Source of the DNA: an uncultured Faecalibacterium sp.
GTDB lineage: Bacteria > Bacillota > Clostridia > Oscillospirales > Ruminococcaceae
Assembly: GCA_934539245.1 (NCBI GenBank)
Contig: CAKTCK010000008.1
Span: 6,785 to 70,784, forward strand
Direction of reading: 5' to 3'
Length of the DNA stretch: 64,000 nucleotides
Below the pieces are notes generated by a model that saw only the letters and a program-made list of their open reading frames with translations, had not been told where the DNA came from and did not search any database. The position numbers and the translations under genes were made by a program. Each line of letters opens with the position of its first letter. Position 1 is the first letter of the stretch. Positions 41,298-50,250 of this stretch are shown piece by piece.

Positions 41298-42524
41298 TTA
41301 TCCGAACAGGCTTTTGGTGTTGTGAGAGTATACGGACAGTACTAAACCAACACAGATATACAGCATAAGCACCGAGCTGCCTCCGGCAGAGTAGAAGGGC
41401 AGGGTGACACCGATGACCGGCAGCACCCGCAGGTTCATGCCCACATTCACGGCAATCTGCGCCATCAGGGCACCGCCGATACCGGCGCAGATGTAGCTGC
41501 CCAGCAGATCCTCGCTGCGGGCACCGGTGGCAAAGGTCTTGATCACCAGCGCCAGCAGAACGCCCAGCACCACGCAGCAGCCCACAAAGCCCGCCACGTT
41601 GCCGATCCAGCTGAGGATGAAGTCGTTGTGGGCATTGGGCACGCTGTAATACCGTCCGCTGAATAAGCCGTTGCCAAAGATTCCGCCGGAGCCCAGCGCG
41701 ATCTCGCCGCGCTGCTGCTGGTAGATGATGTTCTTCCACACCGTCTCGCTGGGTGCCCAGCCGGTGGTGTTTTCCGGGTCCAGCACCGCCAGAATGCGGT
41801 ACCACTGGTATCCCTTGCCGATCTTATCACTGAAAAAGGCAAAGGCCACCGCCACGGCAGCACCCGCCGCCGCAAAGGCCGCAAAGATATACTTCCAGCT
41901 CAGCCCCGCCGCAAACATCATGCAGCACCCGATGATGCCGTAGATGATGGCGGTGCCGTCATCGCCCTGCACATGAATGATGGCAATGGGCACCAGCAGG
42001 TGCAGCAGCAGCTTTGCCAGCTCCTTTGGCTCGTTGATGCGGTTGCGCACATTGTTCAGGTGCATGGCAAAGGTCAGGATAAAGCTGATCTTTGCCAGCT
42101 CTGTGGGCTGAAAGGTAAAGCCGCCCAGCTTGTACCACGAGTAGTTGTCGGTGTCGCCGGCGTTGTAGCCGATGGTCAGCGGGCCGATGGATACGTTGCG
42201 GATGACCAGCGTGGGCAGCACCAGACCCCACGTCAGGGCAACGTGCACCGGCCACACCTTTACAAGGCTGCGGTAATCCACGCAGGAGAGCAGCAGCGCG
42301 ATCACGATGCCAATGGCGGCAGCGCCCGCCTGCACCAGTGCGCGGCGGTAGTCGCCAATGCCGATGATGGCACCGGTCACCTCGTCGGTGGCAAAACCAT
42401 TGCCCTGCTTGGCTGCCCAGGAGGACAGCGCCAGCACCGCCATCACGCTGCTGAAAATGCACAGCAGCAGATAGATCTTATCGGTGCGCTTAAAATATTG
42501 TCGAATGCTATCCAAGGAAAGCAC
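41298..42524 (-). CDS. rodA: RodA/FtsW/SpoVE family peptidoglycan polymerase
   Basis: A 408-residue SEDS-family membrane protein with about ten helices. The conserved loop SWYKLGGFTFQPTELAKIS contains the FQPSE-like motif, and later blocks are GYQWYRILAVLDPE, GEIALGSGGIFGNG, PNAHNDFILSWIGN and GVTLPFYSAGGSS. These match SEDS glycosyltransferases, closer to RodA than FtsW. It polymerises glycan strands with a class B PBP, here not adjacent. The start is GTG 42524; TTG 42515 has a better-spaced AAAGGCGG and may be correct. A promoter is at 42592-42620. Confidence 0.92.
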   Translation of the reverse strand: MLSLDSIRQYFKRTDKIYLLLCIFSSVMAVLALSSWAAKQGNGFATDEVTGAIIGIGDYRRALVQAGAAAIGIVIALLLSCVDYRSLVKVWPVHVALTWGLVLPTLVIRNVSIGPLTIGYNAGDTDNYSWYKLGGFTFQPTELAKISFILTFAMHLNNVRNRINEPKELAKLLLHLLVPIAIIHVQGDDGTAIIYGIIGCCMMFAAGLSWKYIFAAFAAAGAAVAVAFAFFSDKIGKGYQWYRILAVLDPENTTGWAPSETVWKNIIYQQQRGEIALGSGGIFGNGLFSGRYYSVPNAHNDFILSWIGNVAGFVGCCVVLGVLLALVIKTFATGARSEDLLGSYICAGIGGALMAQIAVNVGMNLRVLPVIGVTLPFYSAGGSSVLMLYICVGLVLSVYSHNTKSLFG

Positions 42525-42591
42525 CGCCTTTCGTCAGAACAGTCTGCCGGGGCGTGCCTGTGTACAGGCGATAAAAACCCAGCATATCGCT

Positions 42592-42620
42592 ATTATACAC
42601 AAATCCCTGCGCCAATGCAA
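42592..42620 (-). promoter_or_regulatory. Promoter of rodA
   Basis: On the minus strand TTGCAT (42615-42620) and TATAAT (42592-42597) with a 17-base spacer, about 70 bases before the start codon. Confidence 0.7.
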
Positions 42621-42661
42621 TGCGCCGGGTGTGACGGAATGGTAAAACATTGCCGGGATGC

Positions 42662-42690
42662 TTGACAAAGCCTCGGCGGCATCCTACAAT
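42662..42690 (+). promoter_or_regulatory. Promoter of the secreted caspase-fold candidate
   Basis: TTGACA at 42662-42667 and TACAAT at 42685-42690 with a 17-base spacer, one of the best promoters in the window. Confidence 0.85.
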
Positions 42691-42721
42691 GAACCTGTGG
42701 ACGCTATCTTGCGTACAACAG

Positions 42722-42740
42722 CCCCGGCAGTGTGCCGGGG
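42722..42740 (+). promoter_or_regulatory. Leader hairpin abutting the ribosome site
   Basis: CCCCGGCA-GTG-TGCCGGGG is a perfect 8-3-8 hairpin beginning about 25 bases into the transcript and ending just before the purine-rich stretch GAGAGGAACGG. It may stabilise the 5' end or limit ribosome access. Confidence 0.5.
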
Positions 42741-42761
42741 GAGAGGAACGGAAAAGAAGAA

Positions 42762-43973
42762 ATGGAACATACCTTTTATCGCCGCCTGCTCAGTGCGGTG
42801 TGCGCCATTGCGCTGGCCTTTACGGCAGTGTGCCCGGCAGTAGCCGCCGCACCGGAGGAGACCACCGGCATCCCCCAGACCCTGACCGCTTCTGAGGTGC
42901 AGGAGATGCAGCAGACGGATGCTGCCGTCACCGCCCTGACCGACAGCGCCGCTTACGCCGGAATGTCGGAGGAAGAGCGTCAGGCCGCAGCACTGGCACA
43001 GCTGGACGCGCTGGCGGCGCAGGGGCTTGTAAAAAAGGACAGCATCTATGTAGATGCGGAAAACGGCATGATAAGCTTTACTTACAGCTGCGGCGCACTG
43101 GGGGGTATTCTGCTCACCGACACCGAGAGCGAGGCAGACACCGCCCTGCCCGGGCCGGAGCCGGAGGATGCGCCCGCCCTGCTCGCCGCCGAGAACAGCA
43201 CGGTGGGCAATGCAGTCATCTACTATGCCTTTGATAACGGGGTGAACAGCAACCGCTACCCCTACTATTCTTATATGAAGGACTACTGGAACGGTTTCGG
43301 GCTGGACACCCATCTGGACATGATGGTGACCGTCTCTGACCTGAAGCGGATGGCAGACTACGATCTCGCCATCCTCAGTGCCCACGGCGCGTACTATACC
43401 TATGAGTATGGCTGGCTGTGGAAAAAACAGGCCACCGCACCCATCCTCCTGCTGCTGGAAAAATCCGATTTCTGGAACGATCTACGCTACGGCATGGAGC
43501 TGCTCAGCCACCGGGTCATCAAGGTGAACGGCTGCTACGCCGTCACCGGAGACTTTTTCAGCAACACCTACCGGGGCGGCAAGCTGAACGGCACCATCGT
43601 GCTCTCGGAGACCTGCGAGTTCTACGGACGCAGCGGCCATGTGGACACTGCCCTTTCGGACGGGCTGCTCTCAGGCGGAGCAGCGGCTGTGGCGGGTTTT
43701 ATAAACAACGTGTACAGCGTGTATTCCCGCAGTATGCTGTGGGCGACCGTGAACCGCCTGATCGAGGGCGAGACCTTGCAGCAGGCCATTGATTACAGCC
43801 TTGAAGTCTACGGCGAAAACGACATCGTGTGGTACCTCAACCAGAACACCGGGCGGCGACCCCACCCGGCGGCGTCCTACCCCATCATTCAGGGCGACGG
43901 CACCGCCCGGCTCACCACACCCGGCACGGCAGCGAATGACGCGGCAGAGCAGCAGACCCCTGCCGCCGCCTGA
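42762..43973 (+). CDS. Secreted protein with caspase/CHAT-like catalytic pair
   Basis: A 403-residue exported protein. MEHTFYRRLLSAVCAIALAF with an AVAAAPEE end is a signal peptide without lipobox. The mature protein contains a His-Gly motif in DLAILSAHGAYY (His208) and IVLSETCEFYG (Cys285), followed by GLLSGGAAAVAGFIN and GETLQQAIDYSLEVYG. This order (LSxHG, then strand-Cys, then GA-AV-GF and an Ala-helix) is that of clan CD cysteine peptidases such as CHAT, C25 and caspase-like proteins. The assignment is by motif and order only. A Thr/Ala/Pro-rich C-terminal tail ends the protein. The ATG at 42762 is the first Met fitting a signal peptide. Confidence 0.65.
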   Translation: MEHTFYRRLLSAVCAIALAFTAVCPAVAAAPEETTGIPQTLTASEVQEMQQTDAAVTALTDSAAYAGMSEEERQAAALAQLDALAAQGLVKKDSIYVDAENGMISFTYSCGALGGILLTDTESEADTALPGPEPEDAPALLAAENSTVGNAVIYYAFDNGVNSNRYPYYSYMKDYWNGFGLDTHLDMMVTVSDLKRMADYDLAILSAHGAYYTYEYGWLWKKQATAPILLLLEKSDFWNDLRYGMELLSHRVIKVNGCYAVTGDFFSNTYRGGKLNGTIVLSETCEFYGRSGHVDTALSDGLLSGGAAAVAGFINNVYSVYSRSMLWATVNRLIEGETLQQAIDYSLEVYGENDIVWYLNQNTGRRPHPAASYPIIQGDGTARLTTPGTAANDAAEQQTPAAA

Positions 43974-43976
43974 CCA

Positions 43977-44005
43977 TTGCACTTTTACACGTTTTATATT
44001 ATACT
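43977..44005 (+). promoter_or_regulatory. Possible promoter of the tsaE operon
   Basis: TTGCAC at 43977-43982 and TATACT at 44000-44005 with a 17-base spacer. The predicted start falls inside the terminator hairpin at 44008-44037, so the transcript would begin within that stem. Confidence 0.45.
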
Positions 44006-44007
44006 TA

Positions 44008-44037
44008 GGGATGGCAGAGCGTCTGCCATCCCTTTTT
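44008..44037 (+). terminator. Terminator after the secreted peptidase candidate
   Basis: GGGATGGCAGA-GCG-TCTGCCATCCC followed by TTTTTT, 35 bases after the stop. Confidence 0.88.
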
Positions 44038-44058
44038 TGAAACGATGAGGTAACCTTC

Positions 44059-44484
44059 ATGTCAGAATATATCACCCATTCCCGCGCCGAGACGGTGGCG
44101 CTGGGCAAGCGGATGGCCGCTGTGCTGGCCCCCGGGGCGCTGATTGCTTTTACCGGTGGTCTGGGCGCGGGCAAGACCGCCTTTACCGAGGGGCTTGCCG
44201 AGGGTCTGGGCTGCACCGACCCGGTGTCCAGCCCCACCTTTGCCATCGTGAACTACTATCGGGGCCCGCGCCCGCTGGCGCACTTTGACCTGTACCGCAT
44301 CTCCACCGAGAACGATCTGTGCGCGGCGGGCTTCTACGATTATCTGGATCAGGGCGCTGTGGTGGCGGCAGAGTGGAGCGAAAACTTTGCCGACCTGCTG
44401 GCGCTGGAAAACCCCATCCGGGTGAACATCGAACGTCTGGACGATACCACCCGCAAGATCACCATTGAGGGGGTGACGGTATGA
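44059..44484 (+). CDS. tsaE: tRNA threonylcarbamoyladenosine biosynthesis ATPase TsaE
   Basis: A 141-residue P-loop ATPase required, with TsaB and TsaD, for t6A formation at position 37 of ANN-decoding tRNAs. The Walker A motif is GGLGAGKT, followed by SSPTFAIVNYYRG and HFDLYRI, both typical. VVAAEWSENFADLL near the end is also conserved. It overlaps tsaB by four bases (ATGA), so the two proteins are coupled. GAGGTAA precedes the ATG. Confidence 0.95.
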   Translation: MSEYITHSRAETVALGKRMAAVLAPGALIAFTGGLGAGKTAFTEGLAEGLGCTDPVSSPTFAIVNYYRGPRPLAHFDLYRISTENDLCAAGFYDYLDQGAVVAAEWSENFADLLALENPIRVNIERLDDTTRKITIEGVTV

Positions 44485-45191
44485 ATATTCTGGCCGTGGA
44501 TACGGCGGGCAAGACCGCCGGTGTGGCTCTGCTGCAGGACGACCGCCTGCTGTACGAGGTGTATCTGGACGGCGGCATGACCCACAGCGAAACGCTGATG
44601 CCTATGATCGACACCTGTTTAAAGATGTGCGGGCTGACCTGCGCGGACATCGACCTGTACGCCGTGAACGCAGGCCCGGGCAGCTTTACCGGTCTGCGCA
44701 TCGGGCTGGCCGCCGTCAAGGGTCTAGCCTTCCCGCGCGAGACGTTGTGCGCCCCGGTGTCTACCTTGGAAGCACTGGCTGCTGCCCACACCGGCGAGGG
44801 TACGGTGCTCTGCGCACTGGACGCCCGCCGCGCACAGGTGTACAGTGCAGCCTTTGACCTTGCCACTCACGCCCGCCTGCTGGACGACGACGCCCGGGCG
44901 GTGACAGATCTGGCTGATTTTGTAGAAAATTGCAAAAAGCCTCTGTTTTTTGTTGGTGATGGCGCAGGTCTGTGCTATAATAAATACAGTAATGTGCCGG
45001 GCGTGCTGCAAACGCCCCCGGCGCTGCGGGGCGGTCGTGCCGCTGCCGTAGCACTTGTGGCAAAGCAGATGGCCGCAGCCGGGCAGGCTGTGCTGCCGGA
45101 GGCGCTGCTGCCGGACTACCACCGCCTCAGTCAGGCAGAGCGGGAGCGGGCGGAGCGTCTGGCTGCCGAAGCCGCAGCAAACAAACAATAA
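44481..45191 (+). CDS. tsaB: tRNA threonylcarbamoyladenosine biosynthesis protein TsaB
   Basis: A 236-residue ASKHA-fold protein that bridges TsaD and TsaE in the t6A complex. The N-terminal MNILAVDTAGKTAGVAL, HSETLMPMIDTCL and AVNAGPGSFTGLRIGLA blocks are diagnostic. TsaB is a degenerate paralogue of TsaD without its metal site. Translation is coupled to tsaE by overlap, and rpiB follows 41 bases later. Length is normal. Confidence 0.95.
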   Translation: MNILAVDTAGKTAGVALLQDDRLLYEVYLDGGMTHSETLMPMIDTCLKMCGLTCADIDLYAVNAGPGSFTGLRIGLAAVKGLAFPRETLCAPVSTLEALAAAHTGEGTVLCALDARRAQVYSAAFDLATHARLLDDDARAVTDLADFVENCKKPLFFVGDGAGLCYNKYSNVPGVLQTPPALRGGRAAAVALVAKQMAAAGQAVLPEALLPDYHRLSQAERERAERLAAEAAANKQ

Positions 45192-45232
45192 AAACGGAAC
45201 TGTGACCACTCACAGGGAAAGGACGTTTTTCC

Positions 45233-45679
45233 ATGGCAAAACCCATCGCACTTGCCGCCGACCACGGCGGATTTGAACTGAAAGAGGCTGTCAAGGCACA
45301 TCTGGAGGAGCTTGGTCTGGAGTATATCGACTTTGGCACCCACAGCACCGACAGCGTGGACTATCCCGATATGGCTGTGCCCGCCTGCGACGCAGTGGTG
45401 AGCGGCCAGTGCGAGAAGGCACTGCTGTTCTGCGGCACCGGTGTGGGCATCAGCATGGCTGCCAACAAGATCAAGGGCATCCGCGCCTGCTGCTGCTCCG
45501 ACAGCTTCAGCTGTGAGTATACCCGCCGCCACAACGACGCCAACGCCCTGTGCATGGGCGGCCGCGTGGTGGGCGCAGGCCTTGCCTGCCAGCTGGTGGA
45601 TATCTTCCTGAACACCGAGTTCGAGGGCGGCCGTCATCAGCGCCGCATCGACAAGCTGACTGCACTGGAAAACCGCTGA
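45233..45679 (+). CDS. rpiB: Ribose 5-phosphate isomerase B
   Basis: A 148-residue RpiB/LacAB-type isomerase that interconverts ribose 5-phosphate and ribulose 5-phosphate. ALAADHGGFELKEAVK, CGTGVGISMAANKIKGIRA (with the catalytic Cys) and RRHNDANALCMGGRVVG match the family. It probably feeds ribose phosphate toward PRPP, which the downstream uracil phosphoribosyltransferase consumes. A structured repeat lies after its stop, ahead of upp. Confidence 0.95.
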   Translation: MAKPIALAADHGGFELKEAVKAHLEELGLEYIDFGTHSTDSVDYPDMAVPACDAVVSGQCEKALLFCGTGVGISMAANKIKGIRACCCSDSFSCEYTRRHNDANALCMGGRVVGAGLACQLVDIFLNTEFEGGRHQRRIDKLTALENR

Positions 45680-45697
45680 TTTTCTGAAGCAACGGTT

Positions 45698-45822
45698 TTA
45701 AAATGCCCTCCGCTTATGCTTTGGGCATATTCAGCGGAATGATTTTTTTAGTGAGCGTTTGTCGCGGCCTGCGGCCGCTCCAAACGCATTTTCAGAGAGT
45801 TCAAACGGCAGGTGATTGCTGG
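45698..45822 (+). repeat. Structured 3'-UTR repeat, copy A5
   Basis: Begins 19 bases after the rpiB stop. Helix 1 is TGCCC with GGGCA, helix 2 TCCGC with GCGGA, in crossed order, with the conserved GCTTTG loop and the TATTCAGCGGAA end. The terminator-position hairpin differs from the other copies: GCGTTTG-TC-GCGGCC folds on GGCCGC-TC-CAAACGC (45754-45786). The tail AAACGGCAG resembles copy A1. Confidence 0.7.
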
Positions 45823-45923
45823 CGGATTCTCTGTGAAAAAGCTATTTGTGCGCCCACCGGGCGGGCAAGGCCACAGATCAGTACCCGATAGAATGTTCTA
45901 TATAAATTAAGGAGCGTGTTTTT

Positions 45924-46550
45924 ATGACCCCGATGATCGTTGAACATCCGCTGCTGCAGCACAAGATCAGCCTGCTGCGCAACAAACAGACCGGCACCAA
46001 GGAGTTCCGTGACCTCGTTGGCGAGATCGCAACTCTGCTGTGCTACGAGGCTACCCGCGATCTGCCGCTGGAAGAGGTGGAGATCGAAACCCCCATCACC
46101 ATGGCAAAGACCAAGGTTCTGGCAGGCCGCAAGCTGGCTCTGGTGCCCATCCTGCGCGCCGGCATGGGTATGCTGGACGGTATGCTGACCCTGCTGCCCG
46201 CCGCTAAGGTCGGCTTCATCGGCCTGTACCGCGACGAAAAGACCCTGCAGCCCGTGGAGTATTTCTGCAAGCTGCCGCAGGATATCGCCGAGCGTGACGT
46301 TCTGGTGCTGGATCCCATGCTGGCTACCGGCGGCAGCGCCATCGACGCCATCACTCAGATCAAGAAGCACGGCGCAAAGCGCATCAAGTTCATCGGTCTG
46401 CTGGGCGCACCGGAGGGTATCAAGGCTCTGCATGAGGCACACCCCGATGTGGACATCTATCTGGGTGCACAGGACGACTGCCTGAACGAGAACGGCTACA
46501 TCGTCCCCGGTCTGGGCGATGCAGGCGACCGTATCTACGGCACCAAGTAA
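45924..46550 (+). CDS. upp: Uracil phosphoribosyltransferase
   Basis: A 208-residue salvage enzyme that makes UMP from uracil and PRPP. The PRPP loop is [17 protein letters not shown], and the uracil-site block [15 protein letters not shown] is at the C-terminus. Family opening [19 protein letters not shown] is present. Length is standard. The start follows AAGGAGCG. A repeat copy and possible terminator separate it from rpiB, so it may have its own promoter between 45860 and 45920. Confidence 0.97.
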   Translation: MTPMIVEHPLLQHKISLLRNKQTGTKEFRDLVGEIATLLCYEATRDLPLEEVEIETPITMAKTKVLAGRKLALVPILRAGMGMLDGMLTLLPAAKVGFIGLYRDEKTLQPVEYFCKLPQDIAERDVLVLDPMLATGGSAIDAITQIKKHGAKRIKFIGLLGAPEGIKALHEAHPDVDIYLGAQDDCLNENGYIVPGLGDAGDRIYGTK

Positions 46551-46570
46551 AAACAGCATAAAGCCTTTTC

Positions 46571-46604
46571 ACCGCCGTCTCCCGCCCGGAGGCGGCGGTT
46601 TTTG
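46571..46604 (+). terminator. Terminator of upp
   Basis: ACCGCCGTCTCC pairs with GGAGGCGGCGGT (one G-U) around CGCCC and is followed by TTTT. Confidence 0.85.
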
Positions 46605-46634
46605 CTGTGCGCTTTCGGGAATGCACCGCAAAAT

Positions 46635-46671
46635 AAGACCGCTGCACGGCATGGCGCTGTGCAGCGGTCTT
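46635..46671 (-). terminator. Terminator of ilvD
   Basis: AAGACCGCTGCAC pairs with GTGCAGCGGTCTT; on the minus strand the stem is followed by ATTTTGC, 22 bases past the ilvD stop. Confidence 0.85.
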
Positions 46672-46692
46672 GTTGTTTGTGTTTCTTTCCGC

Positions 46693-48351
46693 TTATTTCA
46701 GCACCGCACCCAGATTTGCACTGGTGACCATGCGGGCATAGCGGCTGAGCCAGCCGGTCTTGATGTTAGGCTCGGGCGCAACATACTTTGCCTTGCGCTC
46801 GGCCAGCACTGCATCGCTGACCTCCAGCGTGATGGAGGCGTTGGGGATGTCGATGGTGATGGTATCCCCTTCCTCGATCAGACCGATGGGGCCGCCGGAG
46901 GCAGCCTCCGGGCTGACGTGGCCGATGGCGGCGCCGCGGGACGCACCGGAGAAGCGGCCGTCCGTGATGAGAGCAACCGTCTTATCCAGCTTCATGCCTG
47001 CCAGCGCAGAGGTGGGGTTAAGCATCTCCCGCATGCCCGGGCCGCCCTTGGGGCCTTCGTAGCGGATGACCACCACATCGCCCGGGACGATCTTGCCCGC
47101 GTAGATGGCGGCAATGGCCTCCTCCTCGCTGTTGAACACCCGCACCGGGCCTGCGTGCTGCTGCATCTCCGGGGCGACGGCGCTGCGCTTGACAACGCAC
47201 CCGTCCGGGGCAATGTTGCCCCACAGGATCTGCAGACCGCCGGTCTCAGAGTAGGGGTTCTCGATGGGACGGATGGCCTTTTCGTTCAGGATATGGGCAC
47301 CCTTAATGTTCTCGCCAAGGGTCTTGCCGGTGACGGTGGGCACATCCAGATCCAGCAAGCCCTTCTTTGCCAGCTCTGCCTGCACCGCCGGGATGCCGCC
47401 CGCTGCGTACAGATCCGGCATGTGGGTGGGGCCAGCCGGTGCCAGATGGCACAGGTTGGGGGTCTTGGCGCTGATCTCGTTGAACAGCTTCAGGTCGATG
47501 GGCACACCGGCCTCGTAGGCGATGGCCAGCAGGTGCAGCACCGTATTGGTGGAGCAGCCCAGCGCCATATCGCAGGTCAGCGCGTTGCGGATGGAGCGCT
47601 CGTTGATGATCTGGCGCGCGGTGATGCCCTTGCGCACCATCTCCATCACAGCCATACCGGCGTGCTTTGCCAGCTGCAAACGCTTGGAGTACACAGCCGG
47701 AATGGTGCCGTTGCCGGGCAGGGCGATGCCGATGGCCTCGCACAGGCAGTTCATGCTGTTGGCGGTGTACATACCGGAGCAGCTGCCGCAGCTGGGGCAG
47801 CAGTTGCAGGTGCAATCCTCCAACTGCTCGTCGGTGATCATACCGGCCTTATAGGCACCCACGGCCTCGAACATCTTGGAAAGGCTCACTTCCTCGCCGC
47901 CGTAGCTGCCAGCCAGCATGGGGCCGCCGGAGCAGACCACAGCGGGCACATCCATGCGCACCGCTGCCATCACCATGCCGGGCACGATCTTATCGCAGTT
48001 GGGCACCAGCACAAGGCCGTCCAGCTGGTGTGCCATCAGCATGGTCTCCACACTGTCGCAGATCAGCTCGCGGGAGGCCAGAGAGTACTTCATGCCTACA
48101 TGACCCATGGCAATGCCGTCGCATACGCCGATGGCAGGGATCAGGATGGGCGTACCGCCTGCCATCTGCACACCGGCCTTGACGGCCTCGGCGATCTTAT
48201 CCAGATTCATGTGGCCGGGCACGATCTCGCTGTGGGCGCTCACCACGCCGATGAGGGGGCGCTCCAGCTCCTCCGGGGTGTAGCCCAGCGCATAGAACAG
48301 GCTGCGGTTGGGCGCGCGCTCCGAGCCTTTGGTCACGTTGTCACTTCTCAT
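46693..48351 (-). CDS. ilvD: Dihydroxy-acid dehydratase
   Basis: A 552-residue iron-sulfur enzyme, third step of valine and isoleucine synthesis. The Fe-S cysteines are in PNCDKIVPG and [32 protein letters not shown] and [16 protein letters not shown] are further signatures. It is the last gene of the ilv operon, after a 200-base gap that holds repeat B3 and a hairpin, so its expression may be lower than that of ilvBNC. AGAGGAAT precedes the ATG. Confidence 0.97.
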   Translation of the reverse strand: MRSDNVTKGSERAPNRSLFYALGYTPEELERPLIGVVSAHSEIVPGHMNLDKIAEAVKAGVQMAGGTPILIPAIGVCDGIAMGHVGMKYSLASRELICDSVETMLMAHQLDGLVLVPNCDKIVPGMVMAAVRMDVPAVVCSGGPMLAGSYGGEEVSLSKMFEAVGAYKAGMITDEQLEDCTCNCCPSCGSCSGMYTANSMNCLCEAIGIALPGNGTIPAVYSKRLQLAKHAGMAVMEMVRKGITARQIINERSIRNALTCDMALGCSTNTVLHLLAIAYEAGVPIDLKLFNEISAKTPNLCHLAPAGPTHMPDLYAAGGIPAVQAELAKKGLLDLDVPTVTGKTLGENIKGAHILNEKAIRPIENPYSETGGLQILWGNIAPDGCVVKRSAVAPEMQQHAGPVRVFNSEEEAIAAIYAGKIVPGDVVVIRYEGPKGGPGMREMLNPTSALAGMKLDKTVALITDGRFSGASRGAAIGHVSPEAASGGPIGLIEEGDTITIDIPNASITLEVSDAVLAERKAKYVAPEPNIKTGWLSRYARMVTSANLGAVLK

Positions 48352-48375
48352 GGTTTATTCCTCTTTTTCTTATAG

Positions 48376-48404
48376 CAAAAGACTCCCTCCCAAAGGAGGG
48401 AATC
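48376..48404 (-). terminator. Hairpin between ilvC and ilvD
   Basis: On the minus strand GATTCCCTCC pairs with GGAGGGAGTC and TTTTGC follows. It lies 25 bases before the ilvD start and would lower readthrough into ilvD. Confidence 0.65.
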
Positions 48405-48433
48405 TTTCCTGATTTTATCGCAAGTTTTGGCTG

Positions 48434-48550
48434 AACTCCTTCCGTCATCGCTTGCGCGATGCCCCCCCTCACGGAGGGAGGCTTCACGCTGCGGTCAGGC
48501 AAAAGGCTCCCTCTTTGAGGGGGCTGTCGCCGCAGGCGACTGGGGGAGTT
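48434..48550. repeat. MITE-like repeat, family B3
   Basis: Ends AACTCC and GGAGTT in inverted orientation. Left part: TCATCGC-TTGC-GCGATG and CCCCCTCACGGAGGG; right part: GGCTCCCTC-TTT-GAGGGGGC and GTCGCC-GCA-GGCGAC. Four small hairpins fill 117 bases. The plan (short ends, paired CCCTC/GAGGG hairpins) is like B1/B2, but the sequence differs. It ends just after the ilvC stop. Confidence 0.65.
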
Positions 48551-48552
48551 AA

Positions 48553-49644
<1,092 letters not shown>

Positions 49645-49671
49645 TCACCCTGAGCGGAAAAGCAATATGAT

Positions 49672-50235
49672 TTATGCCCGTCTTGCGCCCGGCGGGGGCA
49701 GCTGGACGGAGCGCACCTCCTGCGGCGGCTTCTGGATATGCTGGTGCATCCCGCCGCGCTCCAGTGCGGTAACGCCGGTGCGGCACTGCTCAAGGATGTT
49801 GTATCCCTCGAACATTTTTAAGAATGCGTCCAGCTTGTCCGGCCGGCCGATGAGTTCAAACACCATGCTGTCCGGGGAAAGATCGATGATCTTTGCCTTA
49901 TAGATGCAGGCGATCTCCCGCAGCTCGGTGCGGTTGTGCACGTCCGATTCCACCTTGAGCAGCAGCAGCTCCCGCTCCAGCGATTTTTCGCTGTCCAGCA
50001 CGAACACCTGCCGGGTGACTTCCAGACGCTCGGTCTGCAATACCAGCTGCTGCAAAGCCTTTTCGTCGCTGGTAATGGTCACCGTAATGCGGCTGACTGC
50101 CGGGTCGTTGGTAGCGGACACCGTAAGGCTGTCAATATTGAAGCCGCGGCGGCAGAACAGGTTGGACACCCGGGCCAGAACGCCGCTCTGGTTGTCCACC
50201 AGCAGGCTGATGACCCTGCGCTGATCAGATTCCAT
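49672..50235 (-). CDS. ilvN: Acetolactate synthase small (regulatory) subunit
   Basis: A 187-residue regulatory subunit with an N-terminal ACT domain (residues about 7-80: VISLLVDNQSGVLARVSNLF, RGFNIDSLTV) that binds valine for feedback control, and a C-terminal ALS_ss_C-like domain (REIACIYKAKIIDLSPDSMV). It is encoded 15 bases after ilvB. AAGGAGG upstream of ATG 50235 overlaps the ilvB stop region. The C-terminus is Pro/Arg-rich (QLPPPGARRA), slightly longer than in many Firmicutes. Confidence 0.94.
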   Translation of the reverse strand: MESDQRRVISLLVDNQSGVLARVSNLFCRRGFNIDSLTVSATNDPAVSRITVTITSDEKALQQLVLQTERLEVTRQVFVLDSEKSLERELLLLKVESDVHNRTELREIACIYKAKIIDLSPDSMVFELIGRPDKLDAFLKMFEGYNILEQCRTGVTALERGGMHQHIQKPPQEVRSVQLPPPGARRA

Positions 50236-50250
50236 GATGCTGTGTCCTCC

